Source of the DNA: Deltaproteobacteria bacterium GWB2_55_19
GTDB taxonomy: Bacteria; Desulfobacterota; GWC2-55-46
Reading direction: 5' to 3'
NCBI GenBank assembly: GCA_001797465.1
Contig: MGPQ01000010.1
Span: forward strand, 422,675 to 465,900
Length of the DNA stretch: 43,226 bases
This document shows, piece after piece, positions 1 to 7,541 of this stretch. Positions within the stretch are counted from its first letter, which is position 1; each line of letters starts with the position of its first letter. The notes beneath the pieces were generated by a model. The model did not search any database, was not told the origin of the DNA, and was given only the letters and a program-made list of their open reading frames with translations. Made by a program: the position numbers and the translations under genes.

Positions 1-602
1 CTCGCGACAGTCCCGCCGGTGGAGATGAAGAGGCTCACCCCGCACTCGTCGCTTAACGAGAGGAGCCCGCCTATCTCGCATTTGCCGCACCCGGCGCAGT
101 TTTTTACGTTCCGCGTCACCTTTATCCTGCAGTTGTCGAACTGTATGCAGTGGGGCATGAGTATCAGGAGTTTTTCAGGCCGCACCTTTTTGCCCATCAT
201 CTTGACCATCTGGTTATTAAGGTCTATGAACGCCCTCTCTATCTTTATCTTCGGAATCTTGAGCACCCCGCCGGCCATTACCATTAAGGGGAGGTAGAAC
301 TTCACAAGGAGCCACCTTAATGTGTGCGAATAAAAGGGGAGCCGCCCCTTTATTGCGGCGTTCGTTATGAAAGCCGTGCCGCCGAGGATGAAGACCGACC
401 CGAAGATCAGCGCCGCGCCGAGGATATACGGGAGCGCCGGGTGTATGTTCCTTAAGCCCACCGTCGGTATGTACCAGAAGAAGAAGGCGAGCGCGGAGAC
501 CGCGAGCGTGGATACGCCCAGGAGCGCGAGGTATACGAATCTCCCCGGCTTGTAAACGATCGATTCGGGACTGCCCTGCCATTTTTGGGAACCGTCTAAC
601 AA
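1..602 (-). CDS. DUF116 family membrane protein (3' end cut by window)
   Basis: The reading frame opens with a TTG at 600-602 that overlaps the fmt stop codon. A GGGAGAG ribosome site lies five bases before it, and the frame runs off the left edge after 200 residues. Two hydrophobic segments are visible, at about residues 22-43 and 57-79, followed by a basic amphipathic stretch. A Cys-rich region then begins with MPHCIQFDNC (Cys152, Cys158) and continues with a CxxCxxC cluster (169, 172, 175) and Cys187. This arrangement is typical of DUF116, an uncharacterised family often found beside def and fmt in deltaproteobacteria. The Cys cluster suggests metal or Fe-S binding, which is inference. It is translationally coupled to fmt. 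The C-terminus is missing. Confidence 0.72.
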   Translation of the reverse strand, partial: MLDGSQKWQGSPESIVYKPGRFVYLALLGVSTLAVSALAFFFWYIPTVGLRNIHPALPYILGAALIFGSVFILGGTAFITNAAIKGRLPFYSHTLRWLLVKFYLPLMVMAGGVLKIPKIKIERAFIDLNNQMVKMMGKKVRPEKLLILMPHCIQFDNCRIKVTRNVKNCAGCGKCEIGGLLSLSDECGVSLFISTGGTVA

Positions 603-1537
603 AAACGCTCTCCCTTCGTTATCCTGTATCCCTGTGTGAACTCGGCGGCTGTCATCTTTTTGCGGTTCTCGGGCTGAAGCACGGTTATTATAAAAGTCCC
701 TTTGCCGCACGCGACCTCTATCCCGTCCCTTGAAAGCCCTGTTATAGTCCCGGGGGCGGCCCCGGCGTCCGCTTCGGTTGCGAGCCCCGAGTGAATTTTC
801 AGGAGCGCGTCCCGCCAGAGTGTGTGCGCGCCGGGCCACGGGGCGACCCCCATCATAAGGCATTTTACGAGGCGTGCGTCCTTTTTCCAGTCGATCCTGC
901 CGTCTCCTTTTTTCAGTATCGGCGCGTAGGTCGCATCCCTCTCGTCTTGCGGGGCCGGAGTCACGGACCCTTCGAGCACCCTCCGAATGGTTTCCGCGAG
1001 GAGGCTGGAGCCCATATCCGAGAGCCTCTTGCCGAGGCCGTCGGCCGTTTCGTCCTCGCCTATCGCCGTCTCTTCCTTAAGCAACATCGGCCCGGTATCC
1101 ATGCCCTTGTCCATGAGCATGGTCGAGACACCCGTCGTCCTCTCGCCGTTTATTATCGCCCAGTTTATCGGCGCGGCCCCGCGGTACTTGGGCAGAAGAG
1201 AGGCGTGGAGGTTTATGCAACCCTTCGGCGGGAGCACAAGTATGGACGGCGGGAGGATCTTGCCGTACGCCACGACCGCTATGATGTCGGGGCTTATTGA
1301 CAGGAGGGCCTCCTTGAACGCCTCATCGCGCATGGAGAGCGGCTCGATGACGGCTATGTTGTTCCTGAGGGCCGCTTCCTTTACGGGCGACTCCACGACA
1401 ACGAGGCCGCGGCCTTGGGGCTTGTCCTGTCTCGTCACCACGGCCGAAACCTCATAGCCCGCCTTTATGAGCGCTTCTAGCGAAGGGACGGCGAAGCGCG
1501 GGGTCCCCATGAAGACGAGTTTTGCGGCCTTTCTCAT
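596..1537 (-). CDS. fmt: Methionyl-tRNA formyltransferase
   Basis: This enzyme formylates the methionine of initiator tRNA using 10-formyl-THF in the cytoplasm. At 313 residues it has normal family length. The N-terminus VFMGTPRFAVPSL is the usual Fmt opening. The catalytic set is present: Asn109 and His111 in NLHASLLPKYRGAAPI, and Asp147 in GMDTGP. The C-terminal OB-like domain follows from about residue 210. The start has only a weak ribosome site (ACCTGA). The gene lies 108 bases after def and its stop overlaps the DUF116 start, so def-fmt-DUF116 is likely one transcript. Pairing with peptide deformylase makes functional sense, since one enzyme adds the formyl group and the other removes it. 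Confidence 0.97.
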   Translation of the reverse strand: MRKAAKLVFMGTPRFAVPSLEALIKAGYEVSAVVTRQDKPQGRGLVVVESPVKEAALRNNIAVIEPLSMRDEAFKEALLSISPDIIAVVAYGKILPPSILVLPPKGCINLHASLLPKYRGAAPINWAIINGERTTGVSTMLMDKGMDTGPMLLKEETAIGEDETADGLGKRLSDMGSSLLAETIRRVLEGSVTPAPQDERDATYAPILKKGDGRIDWKKDARLVKCLMMGVAPWPGAHTLWRDALLKIHSGLATEADAGAAPGTITGLSRDGIEVACGKGTFIITVLQPENRKKMTAAEFTQGYRITKGERFC

Positions 1538-1645
1538 TCAGGTGATATGTCCCGGCATGTCTTCAAGGAAAAACGGGGGCGCGGCCGTGGGGATCCGCGC
1601 CTTACGCCACGCCCCGAAAGACAGCGTTGAAATAGTGTCAACGGC

Positions 1646-2173
1646 TTAGAGGGCCTTGTCTTCGGCCTCGATGGATTTACGTATCTTCCTCTTCATCATC
1701 TCGCGCTTCAAGCGCGAGAGCCTGTCGATGAAGAGTATGCCGTCGAGGTGGTCGATCTCGTGCTGTAAGGCTATGGCGAAGAGCCCCTCGGCCGTTATCT
1801 CCCGCACCTGTCCTTCGAGGTCGAGCGTTCTTATGACGACCATCGAGGCCCTTGTGACGTCGGCTGTGAAGCCGGGGATAGAGAGGCAGCCCTCCTCGTA
1901 GACTACGGTCCCTTCGGATAGTATTATTTCCGGGTTTATTAGGGGCAGGAGGTGCTTGCCGCGCTCCTTCCTTTCCTCATCAGTCGGCACGTCGAGGATG
2001 GCTACCCTCTTCGCGACCCCCACCTGGGTAGCGGCCAGCCCTATGCCCTTTGCATGGTACATAGTCTCGACCATGTTGTTGATAAGGGACTTTACCGCGT
2101 CGTCGATACGGGCGACCTTCTCGGCCCTCGTCTTGAGGAACGGGTCCGGGTATTTCAATATATCAAGAAGCAT
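1646..2173 (-). CDS. def: Peptide deformylase
   Basis: The protein removes the N-formyl group from nascent polypeptides and is a mononuclear metalloenzyme. At 175 residues it is full length. All three family motifs are visible: GIGLAATQ (43-50), EGCLS (94-98, metal ligand Cys96), and QHEIDH (137-142, metal ligands His138 and His142 with catalytic Glu139). The C-terminal tail is basic and helical. It is the first gene of the leftward def-fmt-DUF116 set. A candidate promoter with a perfect TATAAT lies about 140 bases upstream. Confidence 0.97.
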   Translation of the reverse strand: MLLDILKYPDPFLKTRAEKVARIDDAVKSLINNMVETMYHAKGIGLAATQVGVAKRVAILDVPTDEERKERGKHLLPLINPEIILSEGTVVYEEGCLSIPGFTADVTRASMVVIRTLDLEGQVREITAEGLFAIALQHEIDHLDGILFIDRLSRLKREMMKRKIRKSIEAEDKAL

Positions 2174-2315
2174 CTGACAAACCGGCTCTGGTTTTTGTTG
2201 TCATTGACATGGTCGCAGGGAGCGATGCGCCCCAAGGGTGTTCGCTGGAATGACGGCATCATCGCCACGCTCTCACCCATGCAGGATGGACCGTCTCTGC
2301 ATAGCCACTCTATTA

Positions 2316-2344
2316 ATTATACCGTAAACAGGTCCCCAGTTTAA
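2316..2344 (-). promoter_or_regulatory. Candidate sigma70 promoter for def-fmt
   Basis: On the minus strand, TTAAAC and a perfect TATAAT are separated by 17 bases. The -10 is strong and the -35 matches only half of the consensus. Transcription would start about 135 bases before the def start codon. Confidence 0.45.
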
Positions 2345-2401
2345 GCCAAATCTTTAAAAGTGCATGATACTATTTCAGGGGTGGGTTTTTAAAGGGATGT
2401 T

Positions 2402-2460
2402 CCGGTCTTACAGGAGACTGAAAGACCGGGGAGGGTCCACCCTCCCCGGTCTTTGTTTTT
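2402..2460 (+). terminator. Strong hairpin terminator with an overlapping alternative hairpin
   Basis: A perfect 15-bp stem (2421-2435 with 2440-2454, loop TCCA) runs into TTTGTTTTT, which reads as an intrinsic terminator on the plus strand. Just upstream, CCGGTCTT (2402-2409) can instead pair with AAGACCGG (2422-2429). That pairing would consume the left arm of the terminator, so the two hairpins are mutually exclusive, as in an attenuator. No plus-strand gene follows for over 700 bases. It could be a small RNA with its own terminator or the relic of a leader. Confidence 0.6.
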
Positions 2461-2879
2461 GGGCCAAGGGCCAGGCTAAGCGGCCTTTCTTCCGTGGGGG
2501 CAGAGCCCCCCCCTGAGCGCGCCATATACGACCGCATGCTACTCCCCCCTTTGTCTACCGGCTATTCACATGAACAGTAACTATTTTAGCGTTGCCTCGT
2601 GAAAACCGGTTGTCAATTCCAGAGACCCCGTATCTGCCCGAATAACAAATAAAATGTGCAACCACATGACCTATAAATTGTGCGAATGTGGGGCGCCTGC
2701 GCCCAATAAAGATGCAGGTCGTCCATGCCGCTATCAATTTTCTTTAAAGTCAGTGGCGATTTCAGCCGAAAGAACATATAGGAAACCATACGGAAGTAAG
2801 GGGGTTACAGAAATAACAGCAAGGTAAAGGCAACCCTGCGCACAGTTAATTAAAAATTGAAAATAAGGAATCTTTGGAT

Positions 2880-2908
2880 TTGACAAAGCGTGTCGGTTCT
2901 TTTATATT
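2880..2908 (+). promoter_or_regulatory. Near-consensus sigma70 promoter upstream of wecA
   Basis: TTGACA (2880-2885), a 17-base spacer and TATATT (2903-2908) form the best housekeeping promoter in the window, in an A+T-rich stretch. It faces wecA and would give it a leader of about 280 bases. Confidence 0.65.
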
Positions 2909-3008
2909 ATATACACTAAAATATGCACAATACTGCATAGATATTAGTGCAGAGCGTACTATACTCAGGAAAGATGCGTGTTCAAACTTGTTTAACCGCT
3001 CGATCAGA

Positions 3009-3173
3009 TTACAGTCCCGACCAGTATCCGTCAGAGCTGAATATCCGTCCTTTCACGACCTCCTCAAGCGCCCTTATTGTCCCCAGCTCAAAAAGGCTCG
3101 CCAAAAGAAGAGCCTCCTGGAGCGCGTTCGCAGGGGCGTGCCTTTGAGTCTCAAGCGCCCTGGTTGTCTCACC
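3009..3173 (-). pseudogene. 3' remnant of an unidentified decayed gene
   Basis: On the minus strand a frame runs for 54 codons to a TAA at 3009-3011. It has no usable start near its beginning and is closed upstream by a stop at 3174-3176. The encoded residues are coding-like (ANALQEALLLASLFELGTI, then RALEEVVKGRI) and use the AGG, ATA, GAG and CTT codons favoured by neighbouring genes. I cannot name the parent family. It lies antisense to the wecA leader. It could still be chance. Confidence 0.3.
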
Positions 3174-3194
3174 TTAAGAATGGAGTGACCGCAG

Positions 3195-4352
3195 ATGTTT
3201 GCAAACGTCCTGGGTTTAGCGCTTATCTCGTCGTGCCTCTCCATAGTGGCCATAAAGCTGGTCTTGACCTATTGCAGGAAGAGGCCGATAGGACTCGACT
3301 TCCCTGACAGGAGGAAGGTGCACCGCACTCCTGTGCCGAGGCTCGGCGGCCTCGGCATACTCGCCGGGTTCGCCGCGGCGATACTCTTCATGGGCCCGGG
3401 CAGGGAGGTTGTGAGCCTCTTCGCCGGCGCGGTCATAATATTCGTTGTCGGGCTCATCGACGACCTTAAGAACATCAACTGGAAGTACAAGATGGCGGGG
3501 ACCGTCGCCGCCACTTCCATTACCGTCTTCTACGGCGGGATAGTCCTTGACAACCTCGGAGACCTCTTCGGCGCCGGGCCCGTAAGGCTCGGCGTACTTT
3601 CGGTGCCGTTTACCTTCTTCTGCGTCATAGGGGTCGTGAACGCCCTTAACATGATAGACGGACTGAACGGCCTCGCCGGCGGGCTTTCCGTCATTATGCT
3701 CGGGGCCATCGCCTTCTTCGCGTATCTGAGCGGCTCTGTTGCCTTTGTCTACATCGCCGTCGCGCTCATAGGGTCGCTCGCCGGATTCCTCGTCTTCAAT
3801 TACCCGAAGGGCTCGATATTCATGGGGGACTCGGGCTCGAACCTCCTCGGGTTCGCGCTCGCCATAAGCGCCATAGCCCTCTTCAGGACAAAGCTCCCTT
3901 CAGAGCCGATGATCCCGGTCGTGATACTCTCGCTCCCCATATTCGACACCGTCCGCGTTATGGTCGGAAGGATGAGAAAGGGCAAGAGCCCTTTCTACCC
4001 CGATAAGACCCACATACACCATATACTGACAAGGGTGGGGGTAAGGAGCAGGAAAGCGGTATTCGTCCTTTGCCTCTTGACTTTAGCCTTCTCTGTCTCG
4101 GCGGTGGTGCTCCGCGAGGCCAAGGGCTGGCAACTCCTCATCCTCTTCGTCAACAACATGGTCCTCCTCGGCATATTCATAAACTTCCTTGTCGCCAAGA
4201 GGGTGAGGGGAAGGAGGGCGTCTGTTGCTCCCGAAGAGGCAGTGCCGCAGTACGGCCTCTTGCAAACCCTGGAGTCTGACCTCAACGGGCTTGAGGTCAT
4301 GGAGCCCATAGTGTTTTTGAGGGAGCAGAGCGAGGAGTCGACGAGGATCTAA
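3195..4352 (+). CDS. wecA: Polyprenyl-phosphate HexNAc-1-phosphate transferase (WecA/TagO type)
   Basis: This integral membrane enzyme transfers a sugar-1-phosphate (probably GlcNAc-1-P) from UDP-sugar to undecaprenyl phosphate, the first step of O-antigen, capsule or related glycan synthesis. The 385-residue protein is mostly transmembrane helices. Signature loops are present: the DRRKVHRTPVPRLGG loop near residue 38, DD at 89-90, NALNMIDG at 149-156, GDSGSN at 211-216 and the HIHH motif at 273-276. HIHH places it with WecA/TagO and not with MraY. A GGAGTGA ribosome site supports the ATG. It is the only plus-strand gene in the first 30 kb and stands alone, closed by a strong terminator. The exact sugar cannot be told from sequence. 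Confidence 0.9.
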   Translation: MFANVLGLALISSCLSIVAIKLVLTYCRKRPIGLDFPDRRKVHRTPVPRLGGLGILAGFAAAILFMGPGREVVSLFAGAVIIFVVGLIDDLKNINWKYKMAGTVAATSITVFYGGIVLDNLGDLFGAGPVRLGVLSVPFTFFCVIGVVNALNMIDGLNGLAGGLSVIMLGAIAFFAYLSGSVAFVYIAVALIGSLAGFLVFNYPKGSIFMGDSGSNLLGFALAISAIALFRTKLPSEPMIPVVILSLPIFDTVRVMVGRMRKGKSPFYPDKTHIHHILTRVGVRSRKAVFVLCLLTLAFSVSAVVLREAKGWQLLILFVNNMVLLGIFINFLVAKRVRGRRASVAPEEAVPQYGLLQTLESDLNGLEVMEPIVFLREQSEESTRI

Positions 4353-4374
4353 GATTTATATGGTTTGAAATCAG

Positions 4375-4408
4375 AACGGGCGCGGAAGATTCCGCGCCCG
4401 TTTTTTTT
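4375..4408 (+). terminator. Intrinsic terminator of wecA
   Basis: A perfect 12-bp G+C-rich stem (4375-4386 with 4391-4402, loop AGAT) is followed by an unbroken run of T residues to 4408. It lies 23 bases after the wecA stop. Confidence 0.93.
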
Positions 4409-4519
4409 CAGCCAAGGTCTTTAGCGCCTGCCTGGGTTTTTTCGGCATAGGGTTCTCCCTCCGTCCTTCCCTCCCTTAAGGTCGCTTAACCTATGCCTGG
4501 GGTTTTTGAGAAACAAAAC

Positions 4520-4660
4520 GGTTTTGGTTCTGTTTTACCAATACACAGGCGCAGGGCGGATAACGCATAAGGGGGGAAGGGGCGCGCGAGCGGGTAGGGG
4601 AGGAAGGAGGCGTTAGGAGCCCCTGCGCGAAATGCGCGCTGGGCGCGCAAAAGGGCCTTT
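4520..4660 (+). repeat. Structured dispersed repeat family A, copy 1
   Basis: This copy shares extended sequence with 7321-7533 (same orientation) and 38959-39211 (inverted). Shared blocks include GGCGCAGGGCGG, GGGGCGCGCGAGCGG, GAGCCCCTGCGCGAAA and GCGCGCAAAAGGGC. It folds into an outer stem GCGCAGGGC (4549-4557) with GCCCCTGCGC (4619-4628, one bulged C), an inner stem AACGC/GCGTT (4562-4566 with 4610-4614), a purine-rich apical region full of GGA, and a following GCGCGC/GCGCGC hairpin. Open reading frames here are not conserved in sense between copies, so it is non-coding or a mobile structured element. Confidence 0.8.
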
Positions 4661-4711
4661 TTGGAAAAGCGCGTCAACAGGCGAGGTTGTCCGAGGCGCT
4701 CATATCGATTT

Positions 4712-4743
4712 AGGCAAGGCATAGCTAAAGCTACGCCTTGCCT
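4712..4743 (-). terminator. Long hairpin at the priA stop codon
   Basis: AGGCAAGGCATAGCT (4712-4726) and AGCTACGCCTTGCCT (4729-4743) form a 15-bp stem with a two-base loop. Its single mismatch is A-C on the plus strand but a G-U wobble in minus-strand RNA, so it is more stable in the priA transcript. It has no T-run, so it may stabilise or process the 3' end instead of terminating alone. Confidence 0.5.
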
Positions 4744-7148
4744 CAGAGCGTATTCAGCGGGTCCATGTCTATCGTGAGGCAGACGCCCGGCCTCTTCTTT
4801 GCCCTGAACGATCCCCTGAGCGTCAGCGCAATTGCGTGGAGTTTTTTCGCGTCCGCGCATTTGATAAGCATCTGCCACCTGTATCTGCCCTTGAGTTTTT
4901 CCAGGGGCGCCGGCGCAGGGCCGAGGACCGCGACCCCTGCGTTTTTTACCTTAAGGAGCGCCTCCGCCGTCCGCTTCATGTCGTTTGCCGCCTCTATTAC
5001 GGACGCCTCTTTCGCCCCTTCGAACCTCAGGTTGCAAAGCCTGACGAACGGCGGGTAGAGGGCCTCTCTACGAAGCTCTATTTCCTCGGCGTAAAACGCG
5101 TTGTAATCGTGTTTCAATGCGCTCAAAAAGGCGTAGTGCCCCGGGTTCAGGGTCTGGATAACGACAGTCCCGGCCTCATCCCCGCGCCCTGCCCTGCCCG
5201 CCGCCTGTGTTATGAGCTGGAAGGTCCTCTCTGAGGACCTGAAGTCCGGGATGTTCAACGACGTGTCGGCGTCCACTATCCCGGCGAGGGTTATCCCGGG
5301 GAAGTGGTGCCCCTTTGAGACCATCTGCGTCCCAATGAGGACGTCTATGCTCTTGTCCTCCATAGCCTCCAGTATCCGTTTCGCCGAGCCCTTCCGCCGG
5401 GTCGTGTCGCTGTCCATCCTGCCGATCGTGAGCTTCGGGAAGAGGGCGCGCACGTCCTCTTCGAGCCTCTCTGTGCCTGAGCCGGTCGTCGAGAGGTTTA
5501 TGCCTGAGCAATCCGGGCATATGGAAGGGATGGGTATGGTGAAGTCGCAGTAGTGGCACTTAAGCGCACGGGACCGTTTGTGCATGGTAAGGGAGACCGA
5601 GCAGTTAAGGCACCTGAATACCTGGCCGCAGTCCTTGCAGATGAGCGAATTGGAAAAGCCGCGCCTGTTTAGAAAAAGGAGCGTCTGGCTGTTCTTTGAC
5701 GAGTTCTCCTCCATGAGGGCCTTAAGCCTCGGAGACAGGCTCTCCTTCTTCCCTTTCATGTCCAGGGTCTCTACATGCGGCAAAGAGGTTTCCCCGACCC
5801 TGTTTTTCATGGTGAGGAGTTCGAGCTTGCCGCTGTTTGCGTTGTAGAAGGTCTCGACCGACGGCGTTGCCGACCCGAGGATGACGGTAGCCCCGAGGTA
5901 TTTGCCGAGCATGAGGGCCGAGTCCCGCGCGTTGTACCTGACCCCGTCCTCCTGCTTGTACGACGTCTCGTGCTCCTCATCGACTATTATGAGCCCGAGG
6001 CCGTCTATCGGGGAAAAGAGCGCGGAGCGCGCCCCGACGACTATGTCTACTTCACCCCTTAAGACGCGGCGCCATTCATCAAGCCGCTCTCCGGGCGACA
6101 AACCGCTGTGCGCGAGCGCGACCCTTCCGGGGAAGAGGGAAGCGAGGTAGGCCGCCGGCCAGGGCGTGAGCGCTATCTCGGGCGCGAGTATGATAGCCCG
6201 CTTTTTCAGCCGGAGCGCCTCTTCGAGGGCCTTGAGATACACGAGCGTCTTGCCGCTCCCGGTTACGCCGTAGAGGAGAAATGGGGAGAAGCCCCCTGAC
6301 CCAAGGGCCTCCTTTATCCTCGTTATCGCCTTCTGCTGTTCCTCGTTAGGCGCATGGTTTGCGTCCCTCGGGGTGATTGCGTCGAGCGGCGCGCGCCCTA
6401 CCTCACGCTCGAAAATCTCCACGAACCCCTTATCAGCGAGCCTCCGGAGTCCGTCGTCGATCGGGCCGAGCGCGGACTTGAGCGCGGAGACGGCCGTCTC
6501 CCCGTTCTCCAGCAGATAGGAATACGCTTTTGCCTGAATCGGCGACCTCCTGAGCGCACCTTCGTCAGCGCCTCCAACGGCCCTTGCGAACCTCTCCGTC
6601 TTCGCGGACCCGCCTCCTTTAAGGAGCGTTTCTTCTTCGATCAGACCTTCTTTCCTCAGCCGATCGATCGCGGAGAGGACCGGCATGTCCCTGTGCTTTT
6701 TCTGGACGGCCGCGATCGAGGGGCTTTTTACGGCGGCTTCCAGGATATCCTTTTCCAACCCTGTTTTTCCTGGAAGCGCGCTTATGCCCGCGTCGGTTAT
6801 GTTGATGTGCCGCTGGCTCCTTATGTTCGCGCCTCCGGGCGGGATGAGCGAGAGCGCCTCTCCGAGCGTGGAGAAGTAGTATGAGGCGAGCCACCTGAAG
6901 AACTTGAGGCGTGCTTCATCAAATATCGGCCTCTCGTCGAGCGCGTCGATCAAAGGCCTTATCCCCTTGACGCCTTCGGGGGGCGCATCCCTTGTGGAGA
7001 GGACATATCCGGTGACGGTCCTCTTGCCGAACGGTACGAGGACGCGCGCGCCCGTCCTGACCGCGCCAACGAGTGCGGCCGGGATGGAATAGGTGAACGA
7101 GCCCTCCAACGGGAGCTCGATTGCTACCTCTGCGAACGGACGTTTCAA
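4743..7148 (-). CDS. priA: Primosomal protein N' (replication restart helicase PriA)
   Basis: PriA recognises stalled or repaired forks and reloads the replicative helicase DnaB. The 801-residue protein has an N-terminal DNA-binding part (about 1-200), then a superfamily 2 helicase core with Walker A GVTGSGKT (294-301) and DEEH (390-393) in the stretch LIIVDEEHETSYKQEDGVRY. A zinc-binding block follows (CKDCGQVFRCLNC from about residue 504, then CHYC and CPDC). The C-terminal motifs IGTQMVSKGHHFPG and QAAGRAGRG are present. The start is TTG with an AGGAAAGAGG ribosome site. It lies downstream of dnaB, its functional client, but about 390 bases of repeats separate them. Confidence 0.96.
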   Translation of the reverse strand: MKRPFAEVAIELPLEGSFTYSIPAALVGAVRTGARVLVPFGKRTVTGYVLSTRDAPPEGVKGIRPLIDALDERPIFDEARLKFFRWLASYYFSTLGEALSLIPPGGANIRSQRHINITDAGISALPGKTGLEKDILEAAVKSPSIAAVQKKHRDMPVLSAIDRLRKEGLIEEETLLKGGGSAKTERFARAVGGADEGALRRSPIQAKAYSYLLENGETAVSALKSALGPIDDGLRRLADKGFVEIFEREVGRAPLDAITPRDANHAPNEEQQKAITRIKEALGSGGFSPFLLYGVTGSGKTLVYLKALEEALRLKKRAIILAPEIALTPWPAAYLASLFPGRVALAHSGLSPGERLDEWRRVLRGEVDIVVGARSALFSPIDGLGLIIVDEEHETSYKQEDGVRYNARDSALMLGKYLGATVILGSATPSVETFYNANSGKLELLTMKNRVGETSLPHVETLDMKGKKESLSPRLKALMEENSSKNSQTLLFLNRRGFSNSLICKDCGQVFRCLNCSVSLTMHKRSRALKCHYCDFTIPIPSICPDCSGINLSTTGSGTERLEEDVRALFPKLTIGRMDSDTTRRKGSAKRILEAMEDKSIDVLIGTQMVSKGHHFPGITLAGIVDADTSLNIPDFRSSERTFQLITQAAGRAGRGDEAGTVVIQTLNPGHYAFLSALKHDYNAFYAEEIELRREALYPPFVRLCNLRFEGAKEASVIEAANDMKRTAEALLKVKNAGVAVLGPAPAPLEKLKGRYRWQMLIKCADAKKLHAIALTLRGSFRAKKRPGVCLTIDMDPLNTL

Positions 7149-7277
7149 GGGGCCTCTTTCCTGCGTTTGTGCTCAGAAGATTTTATTAGAAAAGGGGGGA
7201 GTTTGAAAGGGGTATTCTGAGGGATGGATTCAGGGCGTGGTTTCCAAATGTAATGCTTTTACTACGACCCCTCCCAG

Positions 7278-7300
7278 CCTCCCCTTGTAAAAAGGGGAGG
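7278..7300. repeat. C/G-run hairpin repeat family B
   Basis: CCTCCCCTT and AAGGGGAGG pair perfectly around GTAAA, preceded by CCCCTCCCAG. It is the inverted form of the family pattern of a hairpin followed by a G-run tail. Confidence 0.7.
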
Positions 7301-7320
7301 AGACCTTAATCCGCAAAATT

Positions 7321-7533
7321 TTTTTGTTCTGTTTCACAAACACACGGGCGCATGGCGGAGAGCGCCTCAGGGAGGAAGGGGCGAGCGAGCGGGCGGGGGT
7401 GGAAGAAAGCGCTCGGAGCCATCGCCAAAAGCGCGCGGAGCGCGCAAAAGTGCTTTGGCGAAAGGTTCGAATAGCCGATTCAGGCGCTATTTGGGTCACG
7501 AACTAAAAGGGTTCAGGTTGCAAACCTGAACCC
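7321..7533 (+). repeat. Structured dispersed repeat family A, copy 2
   Basis: This is the most diverged copy, yet it keeps the same fold through compensatory changes. The outer stem is GGCGCATGGC (7347-7356) with GCCATCGCC (7418-7426), where copies 1 and 3 have CAGGGC/GCCCCTG. The inner stem is AGCGC/GCGCT (7361-7365 with 7409-7413), where the others have AACGC/GCGTT. The second hairpin is GCGCGC-GGA-GCGCGC, extended by CGCCAAA/TTTGGCG. Like copy 3 it carries GGGTCACGAA near one end and a TTCAGGTTTGCAACCTGAA-type hairpin at the boundary. Confidence 0.78.
7504..7533 (-). terminator. Terminator of dnaB
   Basis: GGGTTCAGGTT (7509-7519) and AACCTGAACCC (7523-7533) form a perfect 11-bp stem. On the minus strand it is followed by TTTTA, eight bases past the dnaB stop. 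On the plus strand it is followed by GTCTTTTT, so it could work both ways. It forms the end of repeat copy 2. Confidence 0.7.
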
Positions 7534-7541
7534 GTCTTTTT

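Larger units (their letters stand above)
2174..3194. other. 1-kb intergenic region between divergent def and wecA
   Basis: No convincing intact gene is present. From left to right it holds a candidate minus-strand promoter for def, a compact attenuator-like hairpin pair ending in a T-run (2402-2460), a GGGGGC/GCCCCC hairpin near 2494-2511, an A+T-rich stretch from about 2740 with a near-consensus plus-strand promoter, and the minus-strand remnant of a decayed coding sequence (3009-3173). Between about 2520 and 2870 I see nothing with coding or structural character. Confidence 0.6.
4353..4742. other. Intergenic region between convergent wecA and priA
   Basis: It holds the wecA terminator, copy 1 of the structured dispersed repeat (4520-4660) and a long hairpin at the end of priA. 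I see no gene. Confidence 0.7.
7149..7541. other. Repeat-filled gap between dnaB and priA
   Basis: It contains a C/G-run hairpin repeat (7278-7300), copy 2 of repeat family A (7321-7533) and the dnaB terminator hairpin. No gene is apparent; short frames here belong to the repeat. Confidence 0.7.

Noticed and set aside
217-582. 121-residue open frame on the minus strand downstream of fmt
   Set aside because: It is the wrong frame of the DUF116 gene; the correct frame shows the family's Cys motif and membrane helices.
2555-2737. 60-residue minus-strand frame
   Set aside because: No ribosome site, no family resemblance and atypical composition.
2874-3188. 104-residue plus-strand frame before wecA
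   Set aside because: It starts inside a strong promoter, has no ribosome site, and its composition is not protein-like.
4486-4878. 130-residue minus-strand frame across the priA end
   Set aside because: It overlaps the priA 3' end in another frame and runs through repeat copy 1.
7324-7506. 60-residue frame, and a similar one at 39165-39353
   Set aside because: Both lie in repeat family A. They are not conserved as protein between copies, while the stem pairing is.
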